Assembly (NCBI GenBank): GCA_017440755.1
Contig: JAFSGP010000038.1
Span: 1 to 64,000, forward strand
Source: Clostridia bacterium
GTDB taxonomy: Bacteria; Bacillota; Clostridia; Oscillospirales; Acutalibacteraceae
DNA: 64,000 bases
Direction: 5' to 3'
In this document: one piece after another, positions 50,641-59,372 of the stretch
Layout: each line of letters starts with the position of its first letter
Numbering within the stretch: position 1 is the first letter of the stretch
Position numbers and translations under genes: made by a program
The notes under the pieces: model-generated
Databases searched by the model: none
The model's input: only the letters and a program-made list of their open reading frames with translations
Told to the model about the DNA's origin: nothing

Positions 50641-51330
50641 TTACGTCCTGACTTCAAACTTATACCCTACGCCCCAGACGGTTTTAAGGTTCCACTGCTC
50701 CGATACCCCGTCCAGCTTTTCGCGAAGGCGCTTGACGTGGACGTCCACCGTGCGGCTGTCCCCGTAATACTCAAACCCCCACACCTCGTCCAACAGCTGG
50801 TCGCGGGTATATACGCGATTGGGATTGCTCGCCAAGTGGTAGATGAGCTCCATCTCCTTGGGCGGCGTATCCACCGCCTTGCCGTTGACACGCAGCTCGT
50901 AGTTCTCCATATTGATGTACAGGCCCTCATATTCCACCTGGCGGACCTTCTTCGCCTCGCTGACGCCGCTGCGGCGCAGCACCGCCTTAATGCGGGCGAT
51001 GACCTCCTTTGCCTCAAAGGGCTTGACCACGTAATCGTCCGCTCCCAGCTCCAGACCCAGAACGCGGTCGAATACCTCGCCCTTAGCGGTGAGCATAATG
51101 ATAGGGCATTGGGACTTTTTCCGCAGTTCGCGGCAGACCTGCCAGCCGTCCAGCTTCGGCATCATCACGTCCAGCAGGATAAGGTCGGGCTTTTCGGTAT
51201 CAAAGGCGGCCAGCGCCTTTTCCCCGTCCGGCATAATGACTACGCCAAAGCCCTCTTTCTCTAAGTACAAACGCAACAGTTCGCAAATGTTACTGTCGTC
51301 GTCAACCACCATAATTTTTACTTCAGCCAT
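50641..51330 (-). CDS. OmpR family response regulator
   Basis: A 229-residue regulator. The receiver has acidic pocket VVDDD and phospho-acceptor D54 in LILLDVMMPKLDGW, plus the conserved Thr and Lys (MLTAKGE; DYVVKPF). The winged-helix output occupies residues 130-226 (RVYTRDQLLDEVWGFEYYGDSRTVDVHVKRLREKL, core TVDVHVKRLR). Cognate of the kinase 26 nt downstream. RBS AGGAGG. Confidence 0.95.
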   Translation of the reverse strand: MAEVKIMVVDDDSNICELLRLYLEKEGFGVVIMPDGEKALAAFDTEKPDLILLDVMMPKLDGWQVCRELRKKSQCPIIMLTAKGEVFDRVLGLELGADDYVVKPFEAKEVIARIKAVLRRSGVSEAKKVRQVEYEGLYINMENYELRVNGKAVDTPPKEMELIYHLASNPNRVYTRDQLLDEVWGFEYYGDSRTVDVHVKRLREKLDGVSEQWNLKTVWGVGYKFEVRT

Positions 51331-51397
51331 ATTCGAAACCTCCTAAACAAGTACAAGTTTACCATACTTTTGGACAGGAGTATGAACAGAAAATAAA

Positions 51398-52513
51398 TTA
51401 TTTCCCGATAATATGTGAAATCAGCGTATTGGACAGCAGGAACCCCTCCCGCGTCAAACGAATCCCCGCCTCGTCCGTCACCACCAAATGCGGCGGTAAG
51501 GCAGCGGCGCGGTGGTGCCATGCAGCGGGAATCGGTTCGCCGTAGCGGGCGACATACCCCGCCTCCGGCAAGCCCTGTGTCAAACGCAGCCGCAACAGAG
51601 CGTATTCCTGCGGAGACCCCACAGGGATACCGCTGTCCTCCTCCGGCAGCGGTTCGCCGCCGTCCAGAAAGGCGGAAATATCCCGCGGATAGGTAAATCG
51701 CCGTGTGCCGATACAGGAGCTGGCAGCAGGACCGATGCCCAGATAGGGGCGACTGTCCCAATATTTCAAATTATGCCGACTTTCACAGCCTGCACGGGCG
51801 GCATTGGATATCTCGTACTGAGAATAGCCTAATTGCTCCAGCCGCTCCATAACCGCCAGATACAGGTCGGCGGTGTCGTCCTCCTCCGGCAGAGGGGGCG
51901 GGCATTGTCCGTACGGAGTGTGGGGTTCCAGCTTCAATAAATACGCAGAGGCGTGGGTGGCCCCCAAGTCCGCCACCCGCTGTACCGAACCCAGCGCCGA
52001 CGCCTCCGTTTGCCCGCTAATGCCCAGCATCACGTCCAGCGAAAGATTCGCAATTCCCACCGCGCGGGCATCTTCTACTGCCCGCTCTACGTCCGCAGGC
52101 GTGTGACGCCGTCCGAGGACGGCAAGCTCCGACGGATAGGCGGACTGCATACCCAGAGACAGGCGGTTCCCCCCCGCCGCAGCAAAGGCGGCAAAAGTAT
52201 CCCGCAGATTGTCGGCAGGGTTTGCCTCCAGGGTGATTTCCGGCGAGCCGTCGAACAGGCGAAACCGTTCGCCCGCGCGCTTTACAATGCGAGAAAGCCT
52301 CTCTCCTCCCAACAGGGCGGGAGTGCCGCCGCCGAAATACAAGGTATCGGCAGTGCACGGCAACCGCTCTGCCCAACGGTCCAGTGAGAAAAGCACGCCG
52401 TCGGTATAGCGGTCCAACCATTCCTCGGTGACGGTGGGCAAAGAATAAAAATCACAATAGGGACACTTGGACACGCAAAAAGGCACGTGAATATACAGAC
52501 CGATACTTTCCAC
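51398..52513 (-). CDS. hemW: Radical SAM heme chaperone HemW
   Basis: A 371-residue HemN-like protein. The radical-SAM motif is FCVSKCPYCDF (CxxxCxYC with the extra Cys of this family absent or replaced). SAM-binding LYFGGGTPALL follows, and ESRHNLKYWDSRPYLGIG contains the HNxxYW signature of HemW. HemW binds heme and passes it to targets; it is not the oxygen-independent coproporphyrinogen oxidase. The start is GTG 52511-52513 with AGGGGGG 6 nt upstream; TTG three nt earlier is too close to that site. Confidence 0.92.
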   Translation of the reverse strand: MESIGLYIHVPFCVSKCPYCDFYSLPTVTEEWLDRYTDGVLFSLDRWAERLPCTADTLYFGGGTPALLGGERLSRIVKRAGERFRLFDGSPEITLEANPADNLRDTFAAFAAAGGNRLSLGMQSAYPSELAVLGRRHTPADVERAVEDARAVGIANLSLDVMLGISGQTEASALGSVQRVADLGATHASAYLLKLEPHTPYGQCPPPLPEEDDTADLYLAVMERLEQLGYSQYEISNAARAGCESRHNLKYWDSRPYLGIGPAASSCIGTRRFTYPRDISAFLDGGEPLPEEDSGIPVGSPQEYALLRLRLTQGLPEAGYVARYGEPIPAAWHHRAAALPPHLVVTDEAGIRLTREGFLLSNTLISHIIGK

Positions 52514-52544
52514 CAAACGCCCCCCTTTCCGTCACGATACCATT

Positions 52545-52573
52545 ATTGTAACATAAATTTATACATCTATCAA
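52545..52573 (-). promoter_or_regulatory. Promoter of hemW
   Basis: On the minus strand TTGATA (52568-52573), 17 bp and TACAAT (52545-52550). Confidence 0.8.
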
Positions 52574-52593
52574 GAACAAAAAGCATTTCCCCC

Positions 52594-52622
52594 TTGACCG
52601 CAGGAAAAAATGTATGTATAAT
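52594..52622 (+). promoter_or_regulatory. Promoter of zapA
   Basis: TTGACC (52594-52599), 17 bp and TATAAT (52617-52622), divergent from the hemW promoter. Confidence 0.87.
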
Positions 52623-52662
52623 GGACTATGAACAAAATTCGACAAAAGAAAGGAAGCGCACT

Positions 52663-53022
52663 ATGGAAAATCCCGTACAGAAAGTGACTCTGAATATCTG
52701 CGGCACCGACTATGTGGTTACCACTGACGAGGCCCCCGGCTACATGCAGGAGTTGGGCGCTCAGTTGGACGCTCGCATTCGCAACGTGATGAACAACAAC
52801 GAGCGCACCTCTTTGGTGATGGCCACCGTTATGACCGCCCTGATGCAGGCGGACGAGGCGAAAAAGGCGGCGCAAACCGCGGACAACCTGCGCAAGCAGA
52901 TGAAGTCCTTCTTCGACGACAACAACCGCTCTCGCAGCGAGGCAGAAAGCCTGCGCCGTGAGATTGTCCAGCTCAAGCGGGAAAAGGAAGAGCTGGAGCG
53001 CAAGCTGGCGGCCAGAGGATGA
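52663..53022 (+). CDS. zapA: Cell division protein ZapA
   Basis: A 119-residue ZapA homologue. The N-terminal part (KVTLNICGTDYVVTTDE, then YMQELGAQLDARI) is the FtsZ-ring-binding globular domain, and a long C-terminal helix (from about residue 55 to the end) would form the coiled-coil. ZapA bundles FtsZ protofilaments at the septum. ATG 52663 has AAAGGAAG upstream. Its stop overlaps the next gene's start by 4 nt (ATGA). Confidence 0.92.
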   Translation: MENPVQKVTLNICGTDYVVTTDEAPGYMQELGAQLDARIRNVMNNNERTSLVMATVMTALMQADEAKKAAQTADNLRKQMKSFFDDNNRSRSEAESLRREIVQLKREKEELERKLAARG

Positions 53023-55097
53023 ATCAGCCGCATTTAGAGATACTGGCTCCGGCCGGTTCCCCTGAGTGCATTACGGCGGCGGTACGATGCGGTGCCGCCG
53101 CTGTTTATTTAGGGGCTGACAGCTTTAACGCCCGTCGCGGCGCCCATAATTTTACCACCGACGAATTGAAGCAGGCGGTGGCCTATTGTCATGCCCGCGG
53201 GGTGGCGGTGCATCTCACCCTCAACACCCTGATTCGGGAAGAGGAGATGGCGGATGCCATAGCCACCGCCCAAACCGCCGCCGCGCTGGGGATAGATGCC
53301 CTTATCCTGCAGGACGTAGGACTGGCGCGCCGTTTGCGGGCGGCAATGCCCACCATGGCGCTGCATGCCTCCACCCAGCTATCCTGCCACACCCCTGCCG
53401 GGGTCAAGTTCCTGCGAGATGCCGGCTTCTGTCGGGTGGTGCTCGCCCGCGAGATGAGCCGAGAGGAAATTGCCGCCTGCGCCGATTTGGGCGTAGAGCT
53501 GGAGGTGTTCGTCCACGGCGCGCTGTGTATGAGCGTATCGGGACAATGCTATTTCTCCGCCATGCTGGGAGGGCGCAGCGGCAACCGCGGTGCCTGTGCC
53601 CAGACCTGCCGTCTGCCCTTTGAACCCACCTCTGCCCACCCCCGCCCCTGTTCGGCAGACAAAGCGGCACTCAGCCTGAAAGACAACTGCCTGGTCGCGT
53701 ACGTAGCGGAGCTGGCGAAGCTGGGGGTCACCTCTCTGAAAATCGAGGGACGTATGAAGCGCCCCGAGTACGTCGCCGCCGCCACCGCCGTGTACGCTGC
53801 CGCCGCGCGGGGTGAGACCCCTTCCCCCACCGAGATGGAGCAGCTGGGACGGGTGTTCTCCCGCAGTGGGTTTACCGACGGCTACTACACCGCCAAGCGG
53901 GACGGCAATATGTTCGGCGTACGGCGCCACGAGGACGTAACCGCCGCCGCAGGCGTGCTCAAGGATTTGGCCCGCACCTATGATAAGGAACAGCCCCGCG
54001 TGGCGGTAACCATGACGTTTGCCGCAGACACCGAGGAAAGCCGTCTCACCGTGCAGGACGAAACGGGTAACACCGTCACCGCCAGCAGCGAGGGTGTACA
54101 GCCCGCCATCAATCGTCCGCTGGACCCTGCGCGGGTGGAAGAACAGTTAAAAAAGTGCGGCGGAACGCCGTTCTACGTAACAGAAGTCGCCTGTTCCTTC
54201 CCCACCGACACCACACTGCCGATGGCGGTCATCAACGGACTGCGGCGGCAGGCGTTAGAGACGCTACTGGCAAAGCGGGAGCAACCGAAAGAGATTCCCT
54301 GTGACCCGTCCCGTTTGCCGCCCGCGCTCCCCGCCGCCATGCCTCAAGCGCCCAAAACGGTGGTGCGGCTGGCAACGGCGGAACAGTGGAGCGAGCAAAT
54401 ACATGCGGATTTGGTAATTCTCCCCCTGCGCACTGCCACTGACCGCATCGCCGCTATTGCGGCACAAACCGCCGTAGCGGTGGAGGTACCGCGTGGGCTG
54501 TTTGGACGGGAAGAACAAACCCGCACCCTGCTGAAACAAGCCAAGGCCGCAGGTGCAGTCGCCGCTCTGGGGGCGAACGCAGGGGCTCTGCCGCTGATTA
54601 GGGAGGCAGGCATGGTCGCCATAGGCGGATTCGGGCTGAATCTCACCAACCGTGAGGCGTTGTCTTTCTACGCGGAACGGGGCTTAGATGCCGCCACCCT
54701 GTCCATGGAACTGACCTTCTCCCAAATGCGCGGACTGTTGCCCGCTCCCCTGCCCGTTGGGGCTATGATATACGGACATCAGCCGTTGATGCTCACCCGC
54801 AACTGCCCGCGAAAATGTGCAACAGGCAGTTGCCAAGGGTGTACCCACCAAGGCATCACCGACCGCACGGGAACCGTGTTCCCCATAATGTGCGAGGGTG
54901 AGTGCAGCGAGGTGCTCAACAGCGTGCCTCTCTACTGGGGAGACCGTATGGAGGAATTGCCCCCACTGGACTTTCACCTGTATCATTTCACCACCGAAAC
55001 CGCCGAGCAGGTGGCATCGGTGCTCGCCGCCTATCGCAACGGGGGAAAACCACCCGCCGCCATCACCCGCGGCCTGTATCGCCGCGGTGTAGAATGA
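53019..55097 (+). CDS. U32 family peptidase-like protein (with DUF3656)
   Basis: A 692-residue U32 protein. The TIM-barrel region has LEILAPAGSPE and the U32 signature ELEVFVHGALCMSVSGQC, followed by NRGACAQTCRLPF; the four Cys match the iron-sulfur site of this family. DUF3656-like sequence follows. Family members (RlhA, TrhP) hydroxylate rRNA C2501 or tRNA U34, so peptidase activity is doubtful and an RNA-modifying role is more likely. A zapA-U32 pairing is common in Firmicutes. Confidence 0.9.
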   Translation: MNQPHLEILAPAGSPECITAAVRCGAAAVYLGADSFNARRGAHNFTTDELKQAVAYCHARGVAVHLTLNTLIREEEMADAIATAQTAAALGIDALILQDVGLARRLRAAMPTMALHASTQLSCHTPAGVKFLRDAGFCRVVLAREMSREEIAACADLGVELEVFVHGALCMSVSGQCYFSAMLGGRSGNRGACAQTCRLPFEPTSAHPRPCSADKAALSLKDNCLVAYVAELAKLGVTSLKIEGRMKRPEYVAAATAVYAAAARGETPSPTEMEQLGRVFSRSGFTDGYYTAKRDGNMFGVRRHEDVTAAAGVLKDLARTYDKEQPRVAVTMTFAADTEESRLTVQDETGNTVTASSEGVQPAINRPLDPARVEEQLKKCGGTPFYVTEVACSFPTDTTLPMAVINGLRRQALETLLAKREQPKEIPCDPSRLPPALPAAMPQAPKTVVRLATAEQWSEQIHADLVILPLRTATDRIAAIAAQTAVAVEVPRGLFGREEQTRTLLKQAKAAGAVAALGANAGALPLIREAGMVAIGGFGLNLTNREALSFYAERGLDAATLSMELTFSQMRGLLPAPLPVGAMIYGHQPLMLTRNCPRKCATGSCQGCTHQGITDRTGTVFPIMCEGECSEVLNSVPLYWGDRMEELPPLDFHLYHFTTETAEQVASVLAAYRNGGKPPAAITRGLYRRGVE

Positions 55098-55103
55098 CGC
55101 ATA

Positions 55104-55135
55104 AAAAAGCCGCTGTCTGCCGACAGCGGCTTTTT
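55104..55135. terminator. Bidirectional terminator
   Basis: AAGCCGCTGTC/GACAGCGGCTT stem with loop TGCC, A-run on the left and TTTTT on the right. It ends the U32 gene and the convergent glmS. Confidence 0.93.
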
Positions 55136-55136
55136 G

Positions 55137-56957
55137 TCATTCTACCGTAACACTTTTCGCCAGATTGCGGGGTTTATCAATGTCGCAGCCCCGCTCCAAG
55201 GCGGTATAGTAGGCAAGTAACTGCAACACCACCGCCACAGGGATAGCAGATAACTGCGGCGATACGGTAGGCACCGTCAACACCTCTGCCGCCTCACCGT
55301 AAATCTCGCACAGGTCAGCGGTGGTCACCGCCAGCACACGGGCTCCCCGCGCCGTCACCTCCCGCAGGTTGGACAGAGTCTTTTCGGGCGCCACCTCCCC
55401 ACAGCCCAACACCACAACGGGGGTTCCCTCCTCCACCAAGGATATGGTTCCGTGCTTGAGTTCCCCCGCGGCATAGCCTTCCGCGTGAATGTAGCTTATC
55501 TCCTTGAGCTTTAATGCCCCTTCCAGCGCCACCGCATAGCCAATGCCCCGTCCGATGAAATACACGTCCCGCGCCTGCGAAAGCCATTTCGCCGCCCCCA
55601 CAGTCGCCACCGTCAGTGTTTCCTGTGTCAAAGCGGGCAGCTCTCGCAGGTCTTTCGTCAGCCGCCGCTCTGCCTCCGCGGTGAGCTCCCCTCGCTGTCG
55701 CGCCAAAAAGCCACCCAGCAAAAACAGCATTGCCACCTGCGTGGTATACCCCTTTGTGGTAGCTACCGCCACCTCAGGTCCCGCCTGCGTATACAGCACG
55801 CGGTCACTTTCTCTGGCGATGGTGCTGCCCGTCACGTTAACGATAGCCAGCACCGGCGAGCCACAGCGTTTCGCCTTGCGCAACGCCGCCAAGGTATCCG
55901 CCGTTTCTCCGGATTGGCTGATAACCACCGTCAGCGTGCGTTCGTCCAGCGGCTGCTCCCGATAGCGAAACTCCGACGCTAAATCCACCTCTACAGGTAG
56001 GCGCGCCCATTTCTCCACGACGTATTTCCCTACCATAGCGGCATGATAGGCAGAGCCGCAGGCAACCATACAAATCCGCCGCAGACCTACCCAACCGCAG
56101 GCAGGAAAGCCCGCTAATTCCGGCAGGCGAATGCCGTCATTTTCCAAATGCGGTGCCAAGGTGGCAGCGAGTGCGGCGGGCTGTTCCCACATTTCTTTAA
56201 GCATGTAGTGAGGATAGTCCCCTTTTTCAGCAGTCGCGGCACTCCATGTCACCTCTTCGAAAGGACGGTTAACCAGTTTACCGCTCTCCTCCCACACGGC
56301 AATGCCATCGGCAGTCACCCGCACCATATCCCCTTCTTCAGGCAGCATGACCCGCCGCGTAAAGGGAAGCAACGCCGTCACGTCCGACGCGATATACCCG
56401 CCGTCGGCAGAAACCCCCACCACCAACGGGCTGGCGCGCCGTACCGCAAACAATTCGTGCGGAAAATCCCGACAGAGGATACCGAGAGCGTAAGCACCGT
56501 TTAGCCGCGCTACCGTTTCCGCCACCGCGCGGCGGAAATCCCCCTTGTAATGCTTAGCCAGCAGGTGCGCCACCACCTCCGTATCCGTATCTGAGCGAAA
56601 GGTGACCCCTTCCTGTTGCAACTCCGCTTTGAGCGCCGCATAGTTTTCGATAATGCCGTTGTGCACCACCGCAAACCGCCCGTCAAAGCTCATATGCGGG
56701 TGAGCATTTATATCGTCAGGCGCACCATGGGTGGCCCAACGGGTATGACCGATTCCTGTTTTCTGCGTAAAGGTCCTTTGCTTTACATCTTTTTCTAACG
56801 CAGAAAGCCGCCCTTGCCGCTTATGCGCGCAAATGCCGCTGTCATCTGCTACCGCAATCCCAGCCGAGTCATAGCCGCGATATTCCAACCGCGATAGACC
56901 TGTCAGCAAACGGGGCAAAGCGGGCTGTGTTCCTACGTAACCGATAATTCCGCACAT
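55137..56957 (-). CDS. glmS: Glutamine--fructose-6-phosphate aminotransferase
   Basis: A 606-residue GlmS, which makes glucosamine-6-phosphate from fructose-6-phosphate and glutamine, the first step of UDP-GlcNAc synthesis. It starts MCGIIGYVG with the N-terminal nucleophile Cys2. The glutaminase domain has GHTRWATHG, then two SIS domains (ISQSGETADT; the C-terminal AEGYAAGELKHG with its Lys). Ends KSVTVE as usual. RBS AGGAGG lies in the 9-nt gap after glmM, so glmM-glmS is one operon. There is no room for the glmS ribozyme in front of it. Confidence 0.97.
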   Translation of the reverse strand: MCGIIGYVGTQPALPRLLTGLSRLEYRGYDSAGIAVADDSGICAHKRQGRLSALEKDVKQRTFTQKTGIGHTRWATHGAPDDINAHPHMSFDGRFAVVHNGIIENYAALKAELQQEGVTFRSDTDTEVVAHLLAKHYKGDFRRAVAETVARLNGAYALGILCRDFPHELFAVRRASPLVVGVSADGGYIASDVTALLPFTRRVMLPEEGDMVRVTADGIAVWEESGKLVNRPFEEVTWSAATAEKGDYPHYMLKEMWEQPAALAATLAPHLENDGIRLPELAGFPACGWVGLRRICMVACGSAYHAAMVGKYVVEKWARLPVEVDLASEFRYREQPLDERTLTVVISQSGETADTLAALRKAKRCGSPVLAIVNVTGSTIARESDRVLYTQAGPEVAVATTKGYTTQVAMLFLLGGFLARQRGELTAEAERRLTKDLRELPALTQETLTVATVGAAKWLSQARDVYFIGRGIGYAVALEGALKLKEISYIHAEGYAAGELKHGTISLVEEGTPVVVLGCGEVAPEKTLSNLREVTARGARVLAVTTADLCEIYGEAAEVLTVPTVSPQLSAIPVAVVLQLLAYYTALERGCDIDKPRNLAKSVTVE

Positions 56958-56966
56958 ACTACCTCC

Positions 56967-58628
56967 TCAATAGGACACGTTCTGCCCCCGGGACAGGTGA
57001 CCGCAACGCTTGATTTGCTCCGCAATGCGGTCCGCACAAGCTTCACAACGCGCTTGGTCGGCGCACTCTACCAGTACCCGCAGAGCAGGCTCCGTCCCGC
57101 TCTCCCGCAGAAGAACTCGTCCTTGCGCCCCCAATTCCGTTCGTATTTCCTCCACCAACGCCAACACCTGTGGGTCGCGGGCAGCAGCGCCTTTATCGGT
57201 TACTGCTACGTGCCGCAGGCACTGGGGATACATCGCCACAGGCGCCGCCAGTCGACTCAGAGGCAAGTGTGTGTCCATCATGGTTTCCGCCAGCATGATA
57301 GCAGTAAGAATGCCGTCCCCCGTAGACGCATATTTACGCAGTATGGTATGCCCCGACGGTTCGCCGCCCAGACTCAGGTCCTGCTCCACCATCGCCTCCA
57401 TCACGTAGCGGTCGCCCACCGTAGTAATCGCGGCAGAAATGCCCTCCTTCTCCAAAGCGTCCAGCAACCCCAGATTGGACATAACGGTGGTGACTACCCT
57501 GTCCCCCTTGAGGAGTCCCTTTCGCCGCAGCTGCAGCGCCAAAATGTACAGCACGTGGTCACCCGTGACCACCTGTCCTTTTTCATCTACCGCCAGACAG
57601 CGGTCCGCGTCCCCGTCAAAGGCAAATCCCACGTCGCATTGATGCTCCCGCACATACTGCCGCAAGGTACCGATATGGGTGGAACCCGTCCCCAGATTGA
57701 TGTTCACACCATCGGGCTGGGCGCCGATAACCTCCACCTGCGCGCCCAACGCCTCAAACACCGCCCGTGCTATCATCCAGGCGGACCCGTTGGCGCAATC
57801 CAGCGCTACCCGCAAAGAACGATAGGAGTTTGCTGCCGTGGAAATGAGAAAACTGACGTACCGATTGTGTCCCGCCACGTAGTCCACAATACGGCCAACC
57901 CGCTCCCGCTTCGCCAGAGGCAGGTCTCCCTCCACCTGAAACAAAGACAAATCACCGTCAATGTACCGCTCCACCAAAGACAAGGTGCGGTCGTCCATCT
58001 TCTCCCCCGCACGATTTACCAACTTGATGCCGTTGTCATAAAAAGGATTATGAGAAGCGGAAATCATCACGCCGCAGTCAAACTCCCCCTGTCGCACCGC
58101 AAAGGCCACGCTGGGGGTGGTAGTCACGTGCAGCATATAGGCGTCCGCGCCGGACGCGGTCAACCCCGCCACCAACGCATACTCGAACATATAGCTGGAA
58201 CGGCGGGTATCCTTTCCCACCACAACCCGTGGGGTATACTCGCTTTGCCGACAGCCGGACAGCGGCTGGGCAAAATACCAGCCTAAAAACCGCCCGATAC
58301 GAAAGGCGTGCTGAGCGGTCAGCACCACGTTTGCCTCGCCGCGAAAACCGTCAGTGCCAAAGTACTTTCGGTTATAGGGCTCCGTCTCCACGGGACTAAA
58401 CAGCGGCTCGGCGCTGGCAGGAATCAGCGGGATTTCCTCCCGCAACAGGTCGTCTGTAGTCACGCGGAACAATTCTGCCAGCTGTAACACCTTCCCTATC
58501 TCAGGCAAGGATTGCCCCGACTCCCATTTGGATACCGATTGACGGGATACCTCTAAACGAGCCGCTAATTGCTCCTGTGAAAGATTCGCCTCCACACGCA
58601 GTACGGCGATTTTTTGCCCGATGGTCAT
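56967..58628 (-). CDS. glmM: XRE-type HTH domain fused to phosphoglucosamine mutase
   Basis: A 553-residue fusion. Residues 1-63 are an XRE helix-turn-helix (IGQKIAVLRVEANLSQEQLA, then VSRQSVSKWESGQSLPE). Residues 64-85 are a linker. From 86 (NRKYFGTDGFRGEAN) a complete GlmM follows: catalytic Ser192 in MISASHNP, metal loop DGDADR (338-343), sugar loop GGEPSGH (421-427) and phosphate loop RESGTEP (508-514). GlmM converts glucosamine-6-P to glucosamine-1-P. The ATG follows GAGAGGAG, and no ribosome site with a start codon precedes residue 86, so only the fusion should be made. It heads the operon with glmS. The fused domain could make GlmM an operon autoregulator; this is inference. Confidence 0.93.
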   Translation of the reverse strand: MTIGQKIAVLRVEANLSQEQLAARLEVSRQSVSKWESGQSLPEIGKVLQLAELFRVTTDDLLREEIPLIPASAEPLFSPVETEPYNRKYFGTDGFRGEANVVLTAQHAFRIGRFLGWYFAQPLSGCRQSEYTPRVVVGKDTRRSSYMFEYALVAGLTASGADAYMLHVTTTPSVAFAVRQGEFDCGVMISASHNPFYDNGIKLVNRAGEKMDDRTLSLVERYIDGDLSLFQVEGDLPLAKRERVGRIVDYVAGHNRYVSFLISTAANSYRSLRVALDCANGSAWMIARAVFEALGAQVEVIGAQPDGVNINLGTGSTHIGTLRQYVREHQCDVGFAFDGDADRCLAVDEKGQVVTGDHVLYILALQLRRKGLLKGDRVVTTVMSNLGLLDALEKEGISAAITTVGDRYVMEAMVEQDLSLGGEPSGHTILRKYASTGDGILTAIMLAETMMDTHLPLSRLAAPVAMYPQCLRHVAVTDKGAAARDPQVLALVEEIRTELGAQGRVLLRESGTEPALRVLVECADQARCEACADRIAEQIKRCGHLSRGQNVSY

Positions 58629-58663
58629 AAGAAATGCTCCTCTCGTAGGATTTCTGTATTAGT

Positions 58664-58692
58664 ATTGTATGTTTCGACCGCAAATATGTCTA
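58664..58692 (-). promoter_or_regulatory. Promoter of the glmM-glmS operon
   Basis: On the minus strand TAGACA (58687-58692), 17 bp and TACAAT (58664-58669). The predicted transcript start is about 58657, leaving a leader of roughly 30 nt, too short for a ribozyme or riboswitch. Confidence 0.78.
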
Positions 58693-58716
58693 CCAAGCGG
58701 ACTACCCAATTTTTCC

Positions 58717-58731
58717 GCAACTAAAAGTTGC
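58717..58731. promoter_or_regulatory. Inverted repeat upstream of the glmM -35 box
   Basis: Perfect GCAACT-AAA-AGTTGC, 24 bp before the -35 box. Its position suits a binding site for the XRE domain or another regulator; the flanking C and G extend it (CCGCAACT/AGTTGCCG). A hairpin role is also possible. Confidence 0.45.
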
Positions 58732-58765
58732 CGATTCAAAAAGGACAAGGCAAGCGGTACGAAAC

Positions 58766-58800
58766 CAAAAAGGACCTCCGCCTGACGGAGGTCCTTTTTT
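58766..58800 (-). terminator. Terminator of the MFS-GH2-LOG operon
   Basis: AGGACCTCCG/CGGAGGTCCT stem around CCTGA; the minus-strand T-run is TTTTTGG. It begins at the stop codon of the LOG-family gene. Confidence 0.9.
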
Positions 58801-59372
58801 TAAACAAACTTGGTATCCTTAATGCTGACGGTCTGCGGAGCGGCTATCAGCTGCTCCAACACCTCTTCGGGGGTTGTTGCCACGGTATACAGCAACAGAC
58901 TGGCCGGCCGCATAAAGCCCTCCTCCACCGTGAAGCGGAGCATCTCCAGCAGGCGGTCGTAATAGCCGTCGATATTGAAAATAATCAGCGGTTTTCCGTG
59001 CTGTCCCAGCTGCTTGAGGGTGTACATCTCGAAGAATTCCTCGTAAGTACCGATGCCGCCTGGGGTGATGATAAAGGCGTCCGCCCGCTCGTCCATCACC
59101 TGCTTACGCTGGCGCATGGTATCGGTGTAAATCATCTCGTCGCAGTGCTCGTATAAAATACCGTCCACCTTGAGGAAGGAAGGCACCACCCCCACGATAC
59201 GTCCGCCTGCGACGGTCATACCACGGGCGGCCGCTCCCATCAGACCGGAGCCGCCACCGCCGTACACCAGGTCGTGTCCCGCACGGGCGAGCATCTCTCC
59301 CAGTCGCTCGGTTGCGATAATATACCGCTCGTCAATTTGGGTGCTGGAAGCACCGTATACACATACCGTCAT
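58800..59372 (-). CDS. LOG family (TIGR00730) nucleotide phosphoribohydrolase-like protein
   Basis: A 190-residue protein of the LOG/YvdD family, whose enzymes cleave the ribose-base bond of nucleoside 5'-monophosphates (cytokinin-activating type). The N-terminal Rossmann segment is VCVYGASS, then LVYGGGGSGLMGAAARG, RQRKQVM, and the signature PGGIGTYEEFFE. ATG 59372 overlaps the GH2 stop by 4 nt (ATGA), so it is translated with the sugar operon. Why a LOG enzyme is coupled to a glycosidase is unclear. Confidence 0.87.
   Translation of the reverse strand: MTVCVYGASSTQIDERYIIATERLGEMLARAGHDLVYGGGGSGLMGAAARGMTVAGGRIVGVVPSFLKVDGILYEHCDEMIYTDTMRQRKQVMDERADAFIITPGGIGTYEEFFEMYTLKQLGQHGKPLIIFNIDGYYDRLLEMLRFTVEEGFMRPASLLLYTVATTPEEVLEQLIAAPQTVSIKDTKFV

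Noticed and set aside
51398..52513. Oxygen-independent coproporphyrinogen III oxidase HemN
   Set aside because: Short length and the HNxxYW signature fit HemW; the HemN-specific N-terminal region and extra cysteine are not seen.
56997..58286. A 429-codon plus-strand frame opposite glmM
   Set aside because: Antisense shadow of a conserved enzyme, rich in His, Arg and Gln, without a ribosome site.
58629..58740. Possible glmS ribozyme or riboswitch in the glmM leader
   Set aside because: The predicted leader is only about 30 nt and none of the ribozyme core is visible; glmS itself follows glmM by 9 nt.
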